Below, in pieces: positions 49,001 through 61,710 of a stretch of 64,000 bases of DNA (its first letter is position 1; every line of letters starts with the position of its first letter). The notes below the pieces were generated by a model, which was given only the letters and a program-made list of their open reading frames with translations, was not told the DNA's origin and did not search any database. A program made the translations under genes and the position numbers. Where the stretch lies: the NCBI GenBank assembly GCA_034359265.1, contig CP136898.1, positions 55,851,501 to 55,915,500 of the forward strand. The letters are read 5' to 3'. This DNA comes from Canna indica. Lineage: Eukaryota > Streptophyta > Magnoliopsida > Zingiberales > Cannaceae.

Positions 49001-50640
49001 TCAGGGTATCGGCTAGAAACGCCCAGCAATCTGAGTCCCGAGCGACTCTAGAACATTCACTGTGATGGGAGAAGTTGTTAATCTAGTTAGTTATGACAAA
49101 CTAATGCAAATAATTGCACGCTTTTTGGAATAGAATTTTCAACGAAGCCGACAGATTGATCTTCACGGTATCGGCTAGAAATGCCCAGTAATCTGAGTCC
49201 CGAGCGACTCCAGAACATTCACTGTGATGGGAGAAGTTGTTATTCGAGTTATTTATGACAAACTAATGCAAAGAATTGCACGCTTTTTGGAATAGAATCT
49301 TCAACGAAGTCGACTGATTGAACTTCAGGGTATCGGCTAGAAACGCCCAGCAATCTGAGTCCCGAGCGACTCCAGAACATTCACTGTGATGGGAGAAGTT
49401 GTTAATGTAGTTAGTTATGACAAACTAATGCAAAGAATTGCACGCTTTTTGGAATAGAATCTTCAACGAAGCCGACTGATTGAACTTTAGGGTATCGGCT
49501 AGAAACGCCCAACAATCTGAGTCGCGAGCGACTCCAGAACATTCACTGTGATGGGAGAAGTTGTTAATCGAGTTATTTATGACAAACTAATGCAAAGAAT
49601 TGCACGCTTTTTGGAATAGAATCTTCAACGAAGCCGACTGATTGAACTTCATGGTATCTGCTAGAAACGCCCAGCAATCTGAGTCGCGAGCGACTCCAGA
49701 AAATTCACTGTGATGGGAGAAGTTGTTAATCGAGTTATTTATGACAAACTAATGCAAAGAATTGCACACTTTTTGGAATAGAATCTTCAACGAAGCCGAC
49801 AGATTGAACTTCACGGTATCGGCTAGAAATGCCCAGCAATCTGATTCCCGAGCGACTCCAGAACATTCACTGTGATGGGAGAAGTTGTTATTCGAGTTAT
49901 TTATGACAAACTAATGCAAAGAATTGCACGCTTTTTGGAATAGAATCTTCAACGAAGCCGACTGATTGAACTTCAGGGTATCGGCTAGAAACGCCCAGCA
50001 ATCTGAGTCGCGAGTGACTCCAGAACATTCACTGTGATGGGAGAAGTTGTTAATCGAGTTATCTATGACAAACTAATGCAAAGAATTGCACGCTTTTTGG
50101 AATAGAATCTTCAACGAAGCCGACAGATTGAACTTCACGGTATCGGCTAGAAATGCCCAGTAATCTGAGTCCCGAGCGACTCCAGAACATTCACTGTGAT
50201 GGGAGAAGTTGTTAATATAGTTAGTTATGACAAACTAATGCAAAGAATTGCACGCTTTTTGGAATAGAATCTTCAACGAAGCCGACTGATTGAACTTTAG
50301 GGTATCGGCTAGAAACGCCCAGCAATCTGAGTCGCGATCGACTGCAGAACATTCACTGTGATGGGAGAAGTTGTTAATCGAGTTATTTATGACAAACTAA
50401 TGCAAAGAATTGCACGCTTTTTGGAATAGAATCTTCAACGAAGTCGACTGATTGAACTTCAGGGTATCGGCTAGAAACGCCCAGCAATCTGAGTCCCGAG
50501 CGACTCCAGAACATTCACTGTGATGGGAGAAGTTGTTAATCTAGTTAGTTATGACAAACTAATGCAAAGAATTGCACGCTTTTTGGAATAGAATCTTCAA
50601 CGAAGCCGACTGATTGAACTTTAGGGTATCGGCTAGAAAC
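43081..50640. repeat. Nested 1620-bp (10-monomer) and 2268-bp (14-monomer) duplications
   Basis: CTTCATGGTATCTGC begins at 43491, 45111, 45759, 47379 and 49647: steps of 10, 4, 10 and 14 monomers. CGATCGACTGC begins near 44179, 46447, 48067 and 50335: steps of 14, 10 and 14. GGCTTGAAACGCCCAAC lies at 44961 and 47229, 14 monomers apart. Several rounds of unequal exchange with different unit lengths explain this better than one fixed HOR. Confidence 0.85.
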
Positions 50641-51469
50641 GCCCAGCAATCTGAGTCGCGAGCGACTCCAGAACATTCGCTGTGATGGGAGAAGTTGTTA
50701 ATCGAGTTATTTATGACAAACTAATGCAAAGAATTGCACGCTTTTTGGAATAGAATCTTCAACGAAGCCGACTGATTGAACTTCATGGTATCTGCTAGAA
50801 ACGCCCAGCAATCTGAGTCGCGAGCGACTCCAGAAAATTCACTGTGATGGGAGAAGTTGTTAATCGAGTTATTTATGACAAACTAATGCAAAGAATTGCA
50901 CACTTTTTGGAATAGAATCTTCAACGAAGCCGACAGATTGAACTTCACGGTATCGGCTAGAAATGCCCAGCAATCTGATTCCCGAGCGACTCCAGAACAT
51001 TCACTGTGATGGGAGAAGTTGTTAATCGAGTTATTTATGACAAACTAATGCAAAGAATTGCACGCTTTTTGGAATAGAATCTTCAACGAAGCCGACTGAT
51101 TGAACTTCAGGGTATCGGCTAGAAACGCCCAGCAATCTGAGTCGCGAGTGACTCCAGAACATTCACTGTGATGGGAGAAGTTGTTAATCGAGTTATCTAT
51201 GACAAACTAATGCAAAGAATTGCACGCTTTTTGGAATAGAATCTTCAACGAAGCCGACAGATTGAACTTCACGGTGTCGGCTAGAAATGCCCAGTAATCT
51301 GAGTCCCGAGCGACTCCAGAACATTCACTGTGATGGGAGAAGTTGTTAATCGAGTTATTTATGACAAACTAATGCAAAGAATTGCACGCTTTTTGGAATA
51401 GAATCTTCAACGAAGCCGACAGATTGAACTTCACGGTATCGGCTAGAAATGCCCAGTAATCTGAGTCCC

Positions 51470-54225
51470 GAGCGACTCCAGAACATTCACTGTGATGGGA
51501 GAAGTTGTTATTCGAGTTATTTATGATAAACTAATGCAAAGAATTGCACGCTTTTTGGAATAGAATTTTCAACGAAGCCGACTGATTGAACTTCAGGGTA
51601 TCGGCTTGAAACGCCCAGCAATCTGAGTCCCGAGCGACTCCAGAACATTCAATGTGATGGGAGAAGTTGTTAATCGAGTTATTTATGACAAACTAATGCA
51701 AAGAATTGCACGCTTTTTGGAATAGAATCTTCAACGAAGCGGACTGATTGAACTTCAAGGTATCGGCTAGAAACGCCCAGCAATCTGAGTCGCGAGTGAC
51801 TCTAGAACATTCACTGTGATGGGAGAAGTTGTTAACCCAGTTAGTTTTGACAAACTAATGCAAAGAATTGCACGCTTTTTGGAATAGAATCTTCAACGAA
51901 GCCGACTGATTGAACTTCAGGGTATCGGCTAGAAACGCCCAGCAATATGAGTCCCGAGCGACTCCAGAATATTCACTGTGATGGGAGAAGTTGTTAATCT
52001 AGTTAGTTATGACAAACAAATGCAAAGAATTGCACGCTTTTTGGAATAGAATCTTCAACGAAGCCGACTGATTGAACTTTAGGGTATCGGCTAGAAACGC
52101 CCAGCAATCTGAGTCCCGAGCGACTCCAGCACATTCAATGTGATTGGAGAAGTTGTTAATCGAGTTATTTATGACAAACTAATGCAAATAATTGCACGCT
52201 TTTTGGAATAGAATCTTCAACGAAGCCGACTGATTGAACTTCAGGGTATCGGCTAGAAACGCCCAGCAATCTGAGTCGCGAGCGACTCCAGAACATTCAC
52301 TGTGATGGGAGAAGTTGTTAATCGAGTTATTTATGACAAACTAATGCAAAGAATTGTACGCTTTTTGGAATAGAATCTTCAACGAAGCCGACTGATTGAA
52401 TTTCAGGGTATCGGCTAGAAACGCCCAGCAATCTGAGTCCCGAGCGACTCCAGAACATTCACTGTGATGAGAGAAGTTGTTAATATAGTTAGTTATGACA
52501 AACTAATGCAAAGAATTGCACGTTTTTTGGAATAGAATCTTCAACGAAGCCGACTGATTGAACTTTAGGGTATCGGCTAGAAACGCCCAGCAATCTGAGT
52601 CGCGAGCGACTCCAGAACATTCACTGTGTTGGGAGAAGTTGTTAATCGAGTTATTTATGACAAACTAATGCAAAGAATTGTACGCTTTTTGGAATAGAAT
52701 CTTCAACGAAGCCGACTGATTGAATTTCAGGGTATCGGCTAGAAACGCCCAGCAATCTGAGTCCCGAGCGACTCCAGAACATTCACTGTGATGAGAGAAG
52801 TTGTTAATATAGTTAGTTATGACAAACTAATGCAAAGAATTGCACGTTTTTTGGAATAGAATCTTCAACGAAGCCGACTGATTGAACTTTAGGGTATCGG
52901 CTAGAAACGCCCAGCAATCTGAGTCGCGAGCGACTGTAGAACATTCACTGTGATGGGAGAAGTTGTTAATCGAGTTATTTATGACAAACTAATGCAAAGA
53001 ATTGCACGCTTTTTGGAATAGAATCTTCAACGAAGCGGACTGATTGAACTTCAAGGTATCGGCTAGAAACGCCCAGCAATCTGAGTCGCGAGCGACTCCA
53101 GAACATTCACTGTGATGGGAGAAGTTGTTATTCGAGTTATTTATGATAAACTAATGCAAAGAATTGCACGCTTTTTGGAATAGAATTTTCAACGAAGCCG
53201 ACTGATTGAACTTCAGGGTATCGGCTTGAAACGCCCAGCAATCTGAGTCCCGAGCGACTCCAGAACATTCAATGTGATGGGAGAAGTTGTTAATCGAGTT
53301 ATTTATGACAAACTAATGCAAAGAATTGCACGCTTTTTGGAATAGAATCTTCAACGAAGCGGACTGATTGAACTTCAAGGTATCGGCTAGAAACGCCCAG
53401 CAATCTGAGTCGCGAGTGACTCTAGAACATTCACTGTGATGGGAGAAGTTGTTAACCCAGTTAGTTTTGACAAACTAATGCAAAGAATTGCACGCTTTTT
53501 GGAATAGAATCTTCAACGAAGCCGACTGATTGAACTTCAGGGTATCGGCTAGAAACGCCCAGCAATATGAGTCCCGAGCGACTCCAGAATATTCACTGTG
53601 ATGGGAGAAGTTGTTAATCTAGTTAGTTATGACAAACAAATGCAAAGAATTGCACGCTTTTTGGAATAGAATCTTCAACGAAGCCGACTGATTGAACTTT
53701 AGGGTATCGGCTAGAAACGCCCAGCAATCTGAGTCCCGAGCGACTCCAGCACATTCAATGTGATTGGAGAAGTTGTTAATCGAGTTATTTATGACAAACT
53801 AATGCAAATAATTGCACGCTTTTTGGAATAGAATCTTCAACGAAGCCGACTGATTGAACTTCAGGGTATCGGCTAGAAACGCCCAGCAATCTGAGTCGCG
53901 AGCGACTCCAGAACATTCACTGTGATGGGAGAAGTTGTTAATCGAGTTATTTATGACAAACTAATGCAAAGAATTGTACGCTTTTTGGAATAGAATCTTC
54001 AACGAAGCCGACTGATTGAATTTCAGGGTATCGGCTAGAAACGCCCAGCAATCTGAGTCCCGAGCGACTCCAGAACATTCACTGTGATGAGAGAAGTTGT
54101 TAATATAGTTAGTTATGACAAACTAATGCAAAGAATTGCACGTTTTTTGGAATAGAATCTTCAACGAAGCCGACTGATTGAACTTTAGGGTATCGGCTAG
54201 AAACGCCCAGCAATCTGAGTCGCGA
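51470..54225. repeat. 1620-bp (10-monomer) tandem duplication
   Basis: From 51470 the sequence repeats at 53090 with a 1620-bp shift; both copies have TTTATGATAAAC, GAATTTTCAACG, GGCTTGAAACG, GCGGACTG, TTAACCCAG and CCAGCACATTC. The match stops near 52609/54229 (CTCC against CTGTAG). The first copy is extended by a local 324-bp duplication carrying GAATTGTACGC (52353 and 52677). Confidence 0.88.
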
Positions 54226-57200
54226 GCGACTGTAGAACATTCACTGTGATGGGAGAAGTTGTTAATCGAGTTATTTATGACAAACTAATGCAAAGAATTG
54301 CACGCTTTTTGGAATAGAATCTTCAACGAAGCGGACTGATTGAACTTCAAGGTATCGGCTAGAAACGCCCAGCAATCTGAGTCGCGAGCGACTCTAGAAC
54401 ATTCACTGTGATGGGAGAAGTTGTTAATGTAGTTAGTTATGACAAACTAATGCAAAGAATTGCACGCTTTTTGGAATAGAATCTTCAACGAAGCCGACTG
54501 ATTGAACTTCAGGGTATCGGCTAGAAACGCCCAGCAATCTGAGTCCCGAGCGACTCCAGAATATTCACTGTGATGGGAGAAGTTGTTAATCTAGTTAGTT
54601 ATGACAAACAAATGCAAAGAATTGCACGCTTTTTGGAATAGAATCTTCAACGAAGCCGACTGATTGAACTTTAGGGTATCGGCTAGAAACGCCCAGCAAT
54701 CTGAGTCCCGAGCGACTCCAGAACATTCAATGTGATTGGAGAAGTTGTTAATCGAGTTATTTATGACAAACTAATGCAAATAATTGCACGCTTTTTGGAA
54801 TAGAATCTTCAACGAAGCCGACTGATTGAACTTCAGGGTATCGGCTAGAAACGCCCAGCAATCTAAGTCGCGAGCGACTCCAGAACATTCACTGTGATGG
54901 GAGAAGTTGTTAATCGAGTTATTTATGACAAACTAATGCAAAGAATTGTACGCTTTTTGGAATAGAATCTTCAACGAAGCCGACTGATTGAATTTCAGGG
55001 TATCGGCTAGAAACGCCCAGCAATCTGAGTCCCGAGCGACTCCAGAACATTCACTGTGATGAGAGAAGTTGTTAATATAGTTAGTTATGACAAACTAATG
55101 CAAAGAATTGCACGCTTTTTGAAATAGAATCTTCAACGAAGCCGACTGATTGAACTTTAGGGTATCGGCTAGAAACGCCCAGCAATCTGAGTCGCGAGCG
55201 ACTGTAGAACATTCACTGTGATGGGAGAAGTTGTTAATCGAGTTATTTATGACAAACTAATGCAAAGAATTGCACGCTTTTTGGAATAGAATCTTCAACG
55301 AAGTCGACTGATTGAACTTCAGGGTATCGGCTAGAAACGCCCAGCAATCTGAGTCCCGAGCGACTCCAGAACATTCACTGTGATGGGAGAAGTTGTTAAT
55401 CTAGTTAGTTATGACAAACTAATGCAAAGAATTGCACGCTTTTTGGAATAGAATCTTCAACGAAGACGACTGATTGAACTTTAGGGTATCGGCTAGAAAC
55501 GCCCAGCAATCTGAGTCGCGAGCGACTCCAGAACATTCACTGTGATGGGAGAAGTTGTTAATCGAGTTATTTATGACAAACTAATGCAAAGAATTGCACG
55601 CTTTTTGGAATAGAATCTTCAACGAAGCCGACTGATTGAACTTCATGGTATCTGCTAGAAACGCCCAGCAATCTGAGTCGCGAGCGACTCCAGAAAATTC
55701 ACTGTGATGGGAGAAGTTGTTAATCGAGTTATTTATGACAAACTAATGCAAAGAATTGCACACTTTTTGGAATAGAATCTTCAACGAAGCCGACAGATTG
55801 AACTTCACGGTATCGACTAGAAATGCCCAGCAATCTGATTCCCGAGCGACTCCAGAACATTCACTGTGATGGGAGAAGTTGTTATTCGAGTTATTTATGA
55901 CAAACTAATGCAAAGAATTGCACGCTTTTTGGAATAGAATCTTCAACGAAGCCGACTGATTGAACTTCAGGGTATCGGCTAGAAACGCCCAGCAATCTGA
56001 GTCGCGAGTGACTCCAGAACATTCACTGTGATGGGAGAAGTTGTTAATCGAGTTATCTATGACAAACTAATGCAAAGAATTGCACGCTTTTTGGAATAGA
56101 ATCTTCAACGAAGCCGACAGATTGAACTTCACGGTATCGGCTAGAAATGCCCAGTAATCTGAGTCCCGAGCGACTCCAGAACATTCACTGTGATGGGAGA
56201 AGTTGTTATTCGAGTTATTTATGACAAACTAATGCAAAGAATTGCACGCTTTTTGGAATAGAATCTTCAACGAAGCCGACTGATTGAACTTCAGGGTATC
56301 GGCTAGAAACGCCCAGCAATCTGAGTCCCGAGCGACTCCAGAATATTCACTGTGATGGGAGAAGTTGTTAATCTAGTTAGTTATGACAAACAAATGCAAA
56401 GAATTGCACGCTTTTTGGAATAGAATCTTCAACGAAGCCGACTGATTGAACTTTAGGGTATCGGCTAGAAACGCCCAGCAATCTGAGTCCCGAGCGACTC
56501 CAGAACATTCAATGTGATTGGAGAAGTTGTTAATCGAGTTATTTATGACAAACTAATGCAAATAATTGCACGCTTTTTGGAATAGAATCTTCAACGAAGC
56601 CGACTGATTGAACTTCAGGGTATCGGCTAGAAACGCCCAGCAATCTAAGTCGCGAGCGACTCCAGAACATTCACTGTGATGGGAGAAGTTGTTAATCGAG
56701 TTATTTATGACAAACTAATGCAAAGAATTGTACGCTTTTTGGAATAGAATCTTCAACGAAGCCGACTGATTGAATTTCAGGGTATCGGCTAGAAACGCCC
56801 AGCAATCTGAGTCCCGAGCGACTCCAGAACATTCACTGTGATGAGAGAAGTTGTTAATATAGTTAGTTATGACAAACTAATGCAAAGAATTGCACGCTTT
56901 TTGAAATAGAATCTTCAACGAAGCCGACTGATTGAACTTTAGGGTATCGGCTAGAAACGCCCAGCAATCTGAGTCGCGAGCGACTGTAGAACATTCACTG
57001 TGATGGGAGAAGTTGTTAATCGAGTTATTTATGACAAACTAATGCAAAGAATTGCACGCTTTTTGGAATAGAATCTTCAACGAAGTCGACTGATTGAACT
57101 TCAGGGTATCGGCTAGAAACGCCCAGCAATCTGAGTCCCGAGCGACTCCAGAACATTCACTGTGATGGGAGAAGTTGTTAATCTAGTTAGTTATGACAAA

Positions 57201-57659
57201 CTAATGCAAAGAATTGCACGCTTTTTGGAATAGAATCTTCAACGAAGCCGACTGATTGAACTTTAGGGTATCGGCTAGAAACGCCCAGCAATCTGAGTCG
57301 CGAGCGACTCCAGAACATTCACTGTGATGGGAGAAGTTGTTAATCGAGTTATTTATGACAAACTAATGCAAAGAATTGCACGCTTTTTGGAATAGAATCT
57401 TCAACGAAGCCGACTGATTGAACTTCATGGTATCTGCTAGAAACGCCCAGCAATCTGAGTCGCGAGCGACTCCAGAAAATTCACTGTGATGGGAGAAGTT
57501 GTTAATCGAGTTATTTATGACAAACTAATGCAAAGAATTGCACACTTTTTGGAATAGAATCTTCAACGAAGCCGACAGATTGAACTTCACGGTATCGACT
57601 AGAAATGCCCAGCAATCTGATTCCCGAGCGACTCCAGAACATTCACTGTGATGGGAGAA

Positions 57660-58630
57660 GTTGTTATTCGAGTTATTTATGACAAACTAATGCAAAGAAT
57701 TGCACGCTTTTTGGAATAGAATCTTCAACGAAGCCGACTGATTGAACTTCAGGGTATCGGCTAGAAACGCCCAGCAATCTGAGTCGCGAGTGACTCCAGA
57801 ACATTCACTGTGATGGGAGAAGTTGTTAATCGAGTTATCTATGACAAACTAATGCAAAGAATTGCACGCTTTTTGGAATAGAATCTTCAACGAAGCCGAC
57901 AGATTGAACTTCACGGTATCGGCTAGAAATGCCCAGTAATCTGAGTCCCGAGCGACTCCAGAACATTCACTGTGATGGGAGAAGTTGTTATTCGAGTTAT
58001 TTATGACAAACTAATGCAAAGAATTGCACGCTTTTTGGAATAGAATCTTCAACGAAGCCGACTGATTGAACTTCAGGGTATCGGCTAGAAACGCCCAGCA
58101 ATCTGAGTCGCGAGTGACTCCAGAACATTCACTGTGATGGGAGAAGTTGTTAATCGAGTTATCTATGACAAACTAATGCAAAGAATTGCACGCTTTTTGG
58201 AATAGAATCTTCAACGAAGCCGACAGATTGAACTTCACGGTATCGGCTAGAAATGCCCAGTAATCTGAGTCCCGAGCGACTCCAGAACATTCACTGTGAT
58301 GGGAGAAGTTGTTATTCGAGTTATTTATGACAAACTAATGCAAAGAATTGCACGCTTTTTGGAATAGAATCTTCAACGAAGCCGACTGATTGAACTTCAG
58401 GGTATCGGCTAGAAACGCCCAGCAATCTGAGTCGCGAGTGACTCCAGAACATTCACTGTGATGGGAGAAGTTGTTAATCGAGTTATCTATGACAAACTAA
58501 TGCAAAGAATTGCACGCTTTTTGGAATAGAATCTTCAACGAAGCCGACAGATTGAACTTCACGGTGTCGGCTAGAAATGCCCAGTAATCTGAGTCCCGAG
58601 CGACTCCAGAACATTCACTGTGATGGGAGA
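57660..58630. repeat. 324-bp dimer, three tandem copies
   Basis: Each dimer is one A monomer with CGCGAGTGACTCC followed by one with GACAGATTG, CACGG and CCCAGTAATC. CGAGTGACTCC starts at 57787, 58111 and 58435, 324 bp apart. The third has the private GGTGTCGGC. One more dimer appears at 59083 after two other monomers. Confidence 0.88.
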
Positions 58631-60739
58631 AGTTGTTATTCGAGTTATTTATGACAAACTAATGCAAAGAATTGCACGCTTTTTGGAATAGAATTTTCAA
58701 CGAAGCCGACTGATTGAACTTCAGGGTATCGGCTTGAAACGCCCAGCAATCTGAGTCCCGAGCGACTCCAGAACATTCAATGTGATGGGAGAAGTTGTTA
58801 ATCGAGTTATTTATGACAAACTAATGCAAAGAATTGCACGCTTTTTGGAATAGAATCTTCAACGAAGCCGACAGATTGAACTTCACGGTATCGGCTAGAA
58901 ATGCCCAGTAATCTGAGTCCCGAGCGACTCCAGAACATTCACTGTGATGGGAGAAGTTGTTATTCGAGTTATTTATGACAAACTAATGCAAAGAATTGCA
59001 CGCTTTTTGGAATAGAATCTTCAACGAAGCCGACTGATTGAACTTCAGGGTATCGGCTAGAAACGCCCAGCAATCTGAGTCGCGAGTGACTCCAGAACAT
59101 TCACTGTGATGGGAGAAGTTGTTAATCGAGTTATCTATGACAAACTAATGCAAAGAATTGCACGCTTTTTGGAATAGAATCTTCAACGAAGCCGACAGAT
59201 TGAACTTCACGGTATCGGCTAGAAATGCCCAGTAATCTGAGTCCCGAGCGACTCCAGAACATTCACTGTGATGGGAGAAGTTGTTATTCGAGTTATTTAT
59301 GACAAACTAATGCAAAGAATTGCACGCTTTTTGGAATAGAATCTTCAACGAAGCCGACTGATTGAACTTCAGGGTATCGGCTAGAAACGCCCAGCAATCT
59401 GAGTCCCGAGCGACTCCAGAATATTCACTGTGATGGGAGAAGTTGTTAATCTAGTTAGTTATGACAAACAAATGCAAAGAATTGCACGCTTTTTGGAATA
59501 GAATCTTCAACGAAGCCGACTGATTGAACTTTAGGGTATCGGCTAGAAACGCCCAGCAATCTGAGTCCCGAGCGACTCCAGAACATTCAATGTGATTGGA
59601 GAAGTTGTTAATCGAGTTATTTATGACAAACTAATGCAAATAATTGCACGCTTTTTGGAATAGAATCTTCAACGAAGCCGACTGATTGAACTTCAGGGTA
59701 TCGGCTAGAAACGCCCAGCAATCTAAGTCGCGAGCGACTCCAGAACATTCACTGTGATGGGAGAAGTTGTTAATCGAGTTATTTATGACAAACTAATGCA
59801 AAGAATTGTACGCTTTTTGGAATAGAATCTTCAACGAAGCCGACTGATTGAATTTCAGGGTATCGGCTAGAAACGCCCAGCAATCTGAGTCCCGAGCGAC
59901 TCCAGAACATTCACTGTGATGAGAGAAGTTGTTAATATAGTTAGTTATGACAAACTAATGCAAAGAATTGCACGCTTTTTGAAATAGAATCTTCAACGAA
60001 GCCGACTGATTGAACTTTAGGGTATCGGCTAGAAACGCCCAGCAATCTGAGTCGCGAGCGACTGTAGAACATTCACTGTGATGGGAGAAGTTGTTAATCG
60101 AGTTATTTATGACAAACTAATGCAAAGAATTGCACGCTTTTTGGAATAGAATCTTCAACGAAGTCGACTGATTGAACTTCAGGGTATCGGCTAGAAACGC
60201 CCAGCAATCTGAGTCCCGAGCGACTCCAGAACATTCACTGTGATGGGAGAAGTTGTTAATCTAGTTAGTTATGACAAACTAATGCAAAGAATTGCACGCT
60301 TTTTGGAATAGAATCTTCAACGAAGCCGACTGATTGAACTTTAGGGTATCGGCTAGAAACGCCCAGCAATCTGAGTCGCGAGCGACTCCAGAACATTCAC
60401 TGTGATGGGAGAAGTTGTTAATCGAGTTATTTATGACAAACTAATGCAAAGAATTGCACGCTTTTTGGAATAGAATCTTCAACGAAGCCGACTGATTGAA
60501 CTTCATGGTATCTGCTAGAAACGCCCAGCAATCTGAGTCGCGAGCGACTCCAGAAAATTCACTGTGATGGGAGAAGTTGTTAATCGAGTTATTTATGACA
60601 AACTAATGCAAAGAATTGCACACTTTTTGGAATAGAATCTTCAACGAAGCCGACAGATTGAACTTCACGGTATCGACTAGAAATGCCCAGCAATCTGATT
60701 CCCGAGCGACTCCAGAACATTCACTGTGATGGGAGAAGT

Positions 60740-61710
60740 TGTTATTCGAGTTATTTATGACAAACTAATGCAAAGAATTGCACGCTTTTTGGAATAGAAT
60801 CTTCAACGAAGCCGACTGATTGAACTTCAGGGTATCGGCTAGAAACGCCCAGCAATCTGAGTCGCGAGTGACTCCAGAACATTCACTGTGATGGGAGAAG
60901 TTGTTAATCGAGTTATCTATGACAAACTAATGCAAAGAATTGCACGCTTTTTGGAATAGAATCTTCAACGAAGCCGACAGATTGAACTTCACGGTATCGG
61001 CTAGAAATGCCCAGTAATCTGAGTCCCGAGCGACTCCAGAACATTCACTGTGATGGGAGAAGTTGTTATTCGAGTTATTTATGACAAACTAATGCAAAGA
61101 ATTGCACGCTTTTTGGAATAGAATCTTCAACGAAGCCGACTGATTGAACTTCAGGGTATCGGCTAGAAACGCCCAGCAATCTGAGTCGCGAGTGACTCCA
61201 GAACATTCACTGTGATGGGAGAAGTTGTTAATCGAGTTATCTATGACAAACTAATGCAAAGAATTGCACGCTTTTTGGAATAGAATCTTCAACGAAGCCG
61301 ACAGATTGAACTTCACGGTATCGGCTAGAAATGCCCAGTAATCTGAGTCCCGAGCGACTCCAGAACATTCACTGTGATGGGAGAAGTTGTTATTCGAGTT
61401 ATTTATGACAAACTAATGCAAAGAATTGCACGCTTTTTGGAATAGAATCTTCAACGAAGCCGACTGATTGAACTTCAGGGTATCGGCTAGAAACGCCCAG
61501 CAATCTGAGTCGCGAGTGACTCCAGAACATTCACTGTGATGGGAGAAGTTGTTAATCGAGTTATCTATGACAAACTAATGCAAAGAATTGCACGCTTTTT
61601 GGAATAGAATCTTCAACGAAGCCGACAGATTGAACTTCACGGTGTCGGCTAGAAATGCCCAGTAATCTGAGTCCCGAGCGACTCCAGAACATTCACTGTG
61701 ATGGGAGAAG
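60740..61710. repeat. 324-bp dimer, three tandem copies (second HOR unit)
   Basis: CGAGTGACTCC starts at 60865, 61189 and 61513. Again the last dimer carries GGTGTCGGC and is followed by a GAATTTTCAACG monomer, so this block is a copy of 57660-58630 at 3078 bp. A further run starts at 63457 and 63781 and leaves the window. Confidence 0.88.
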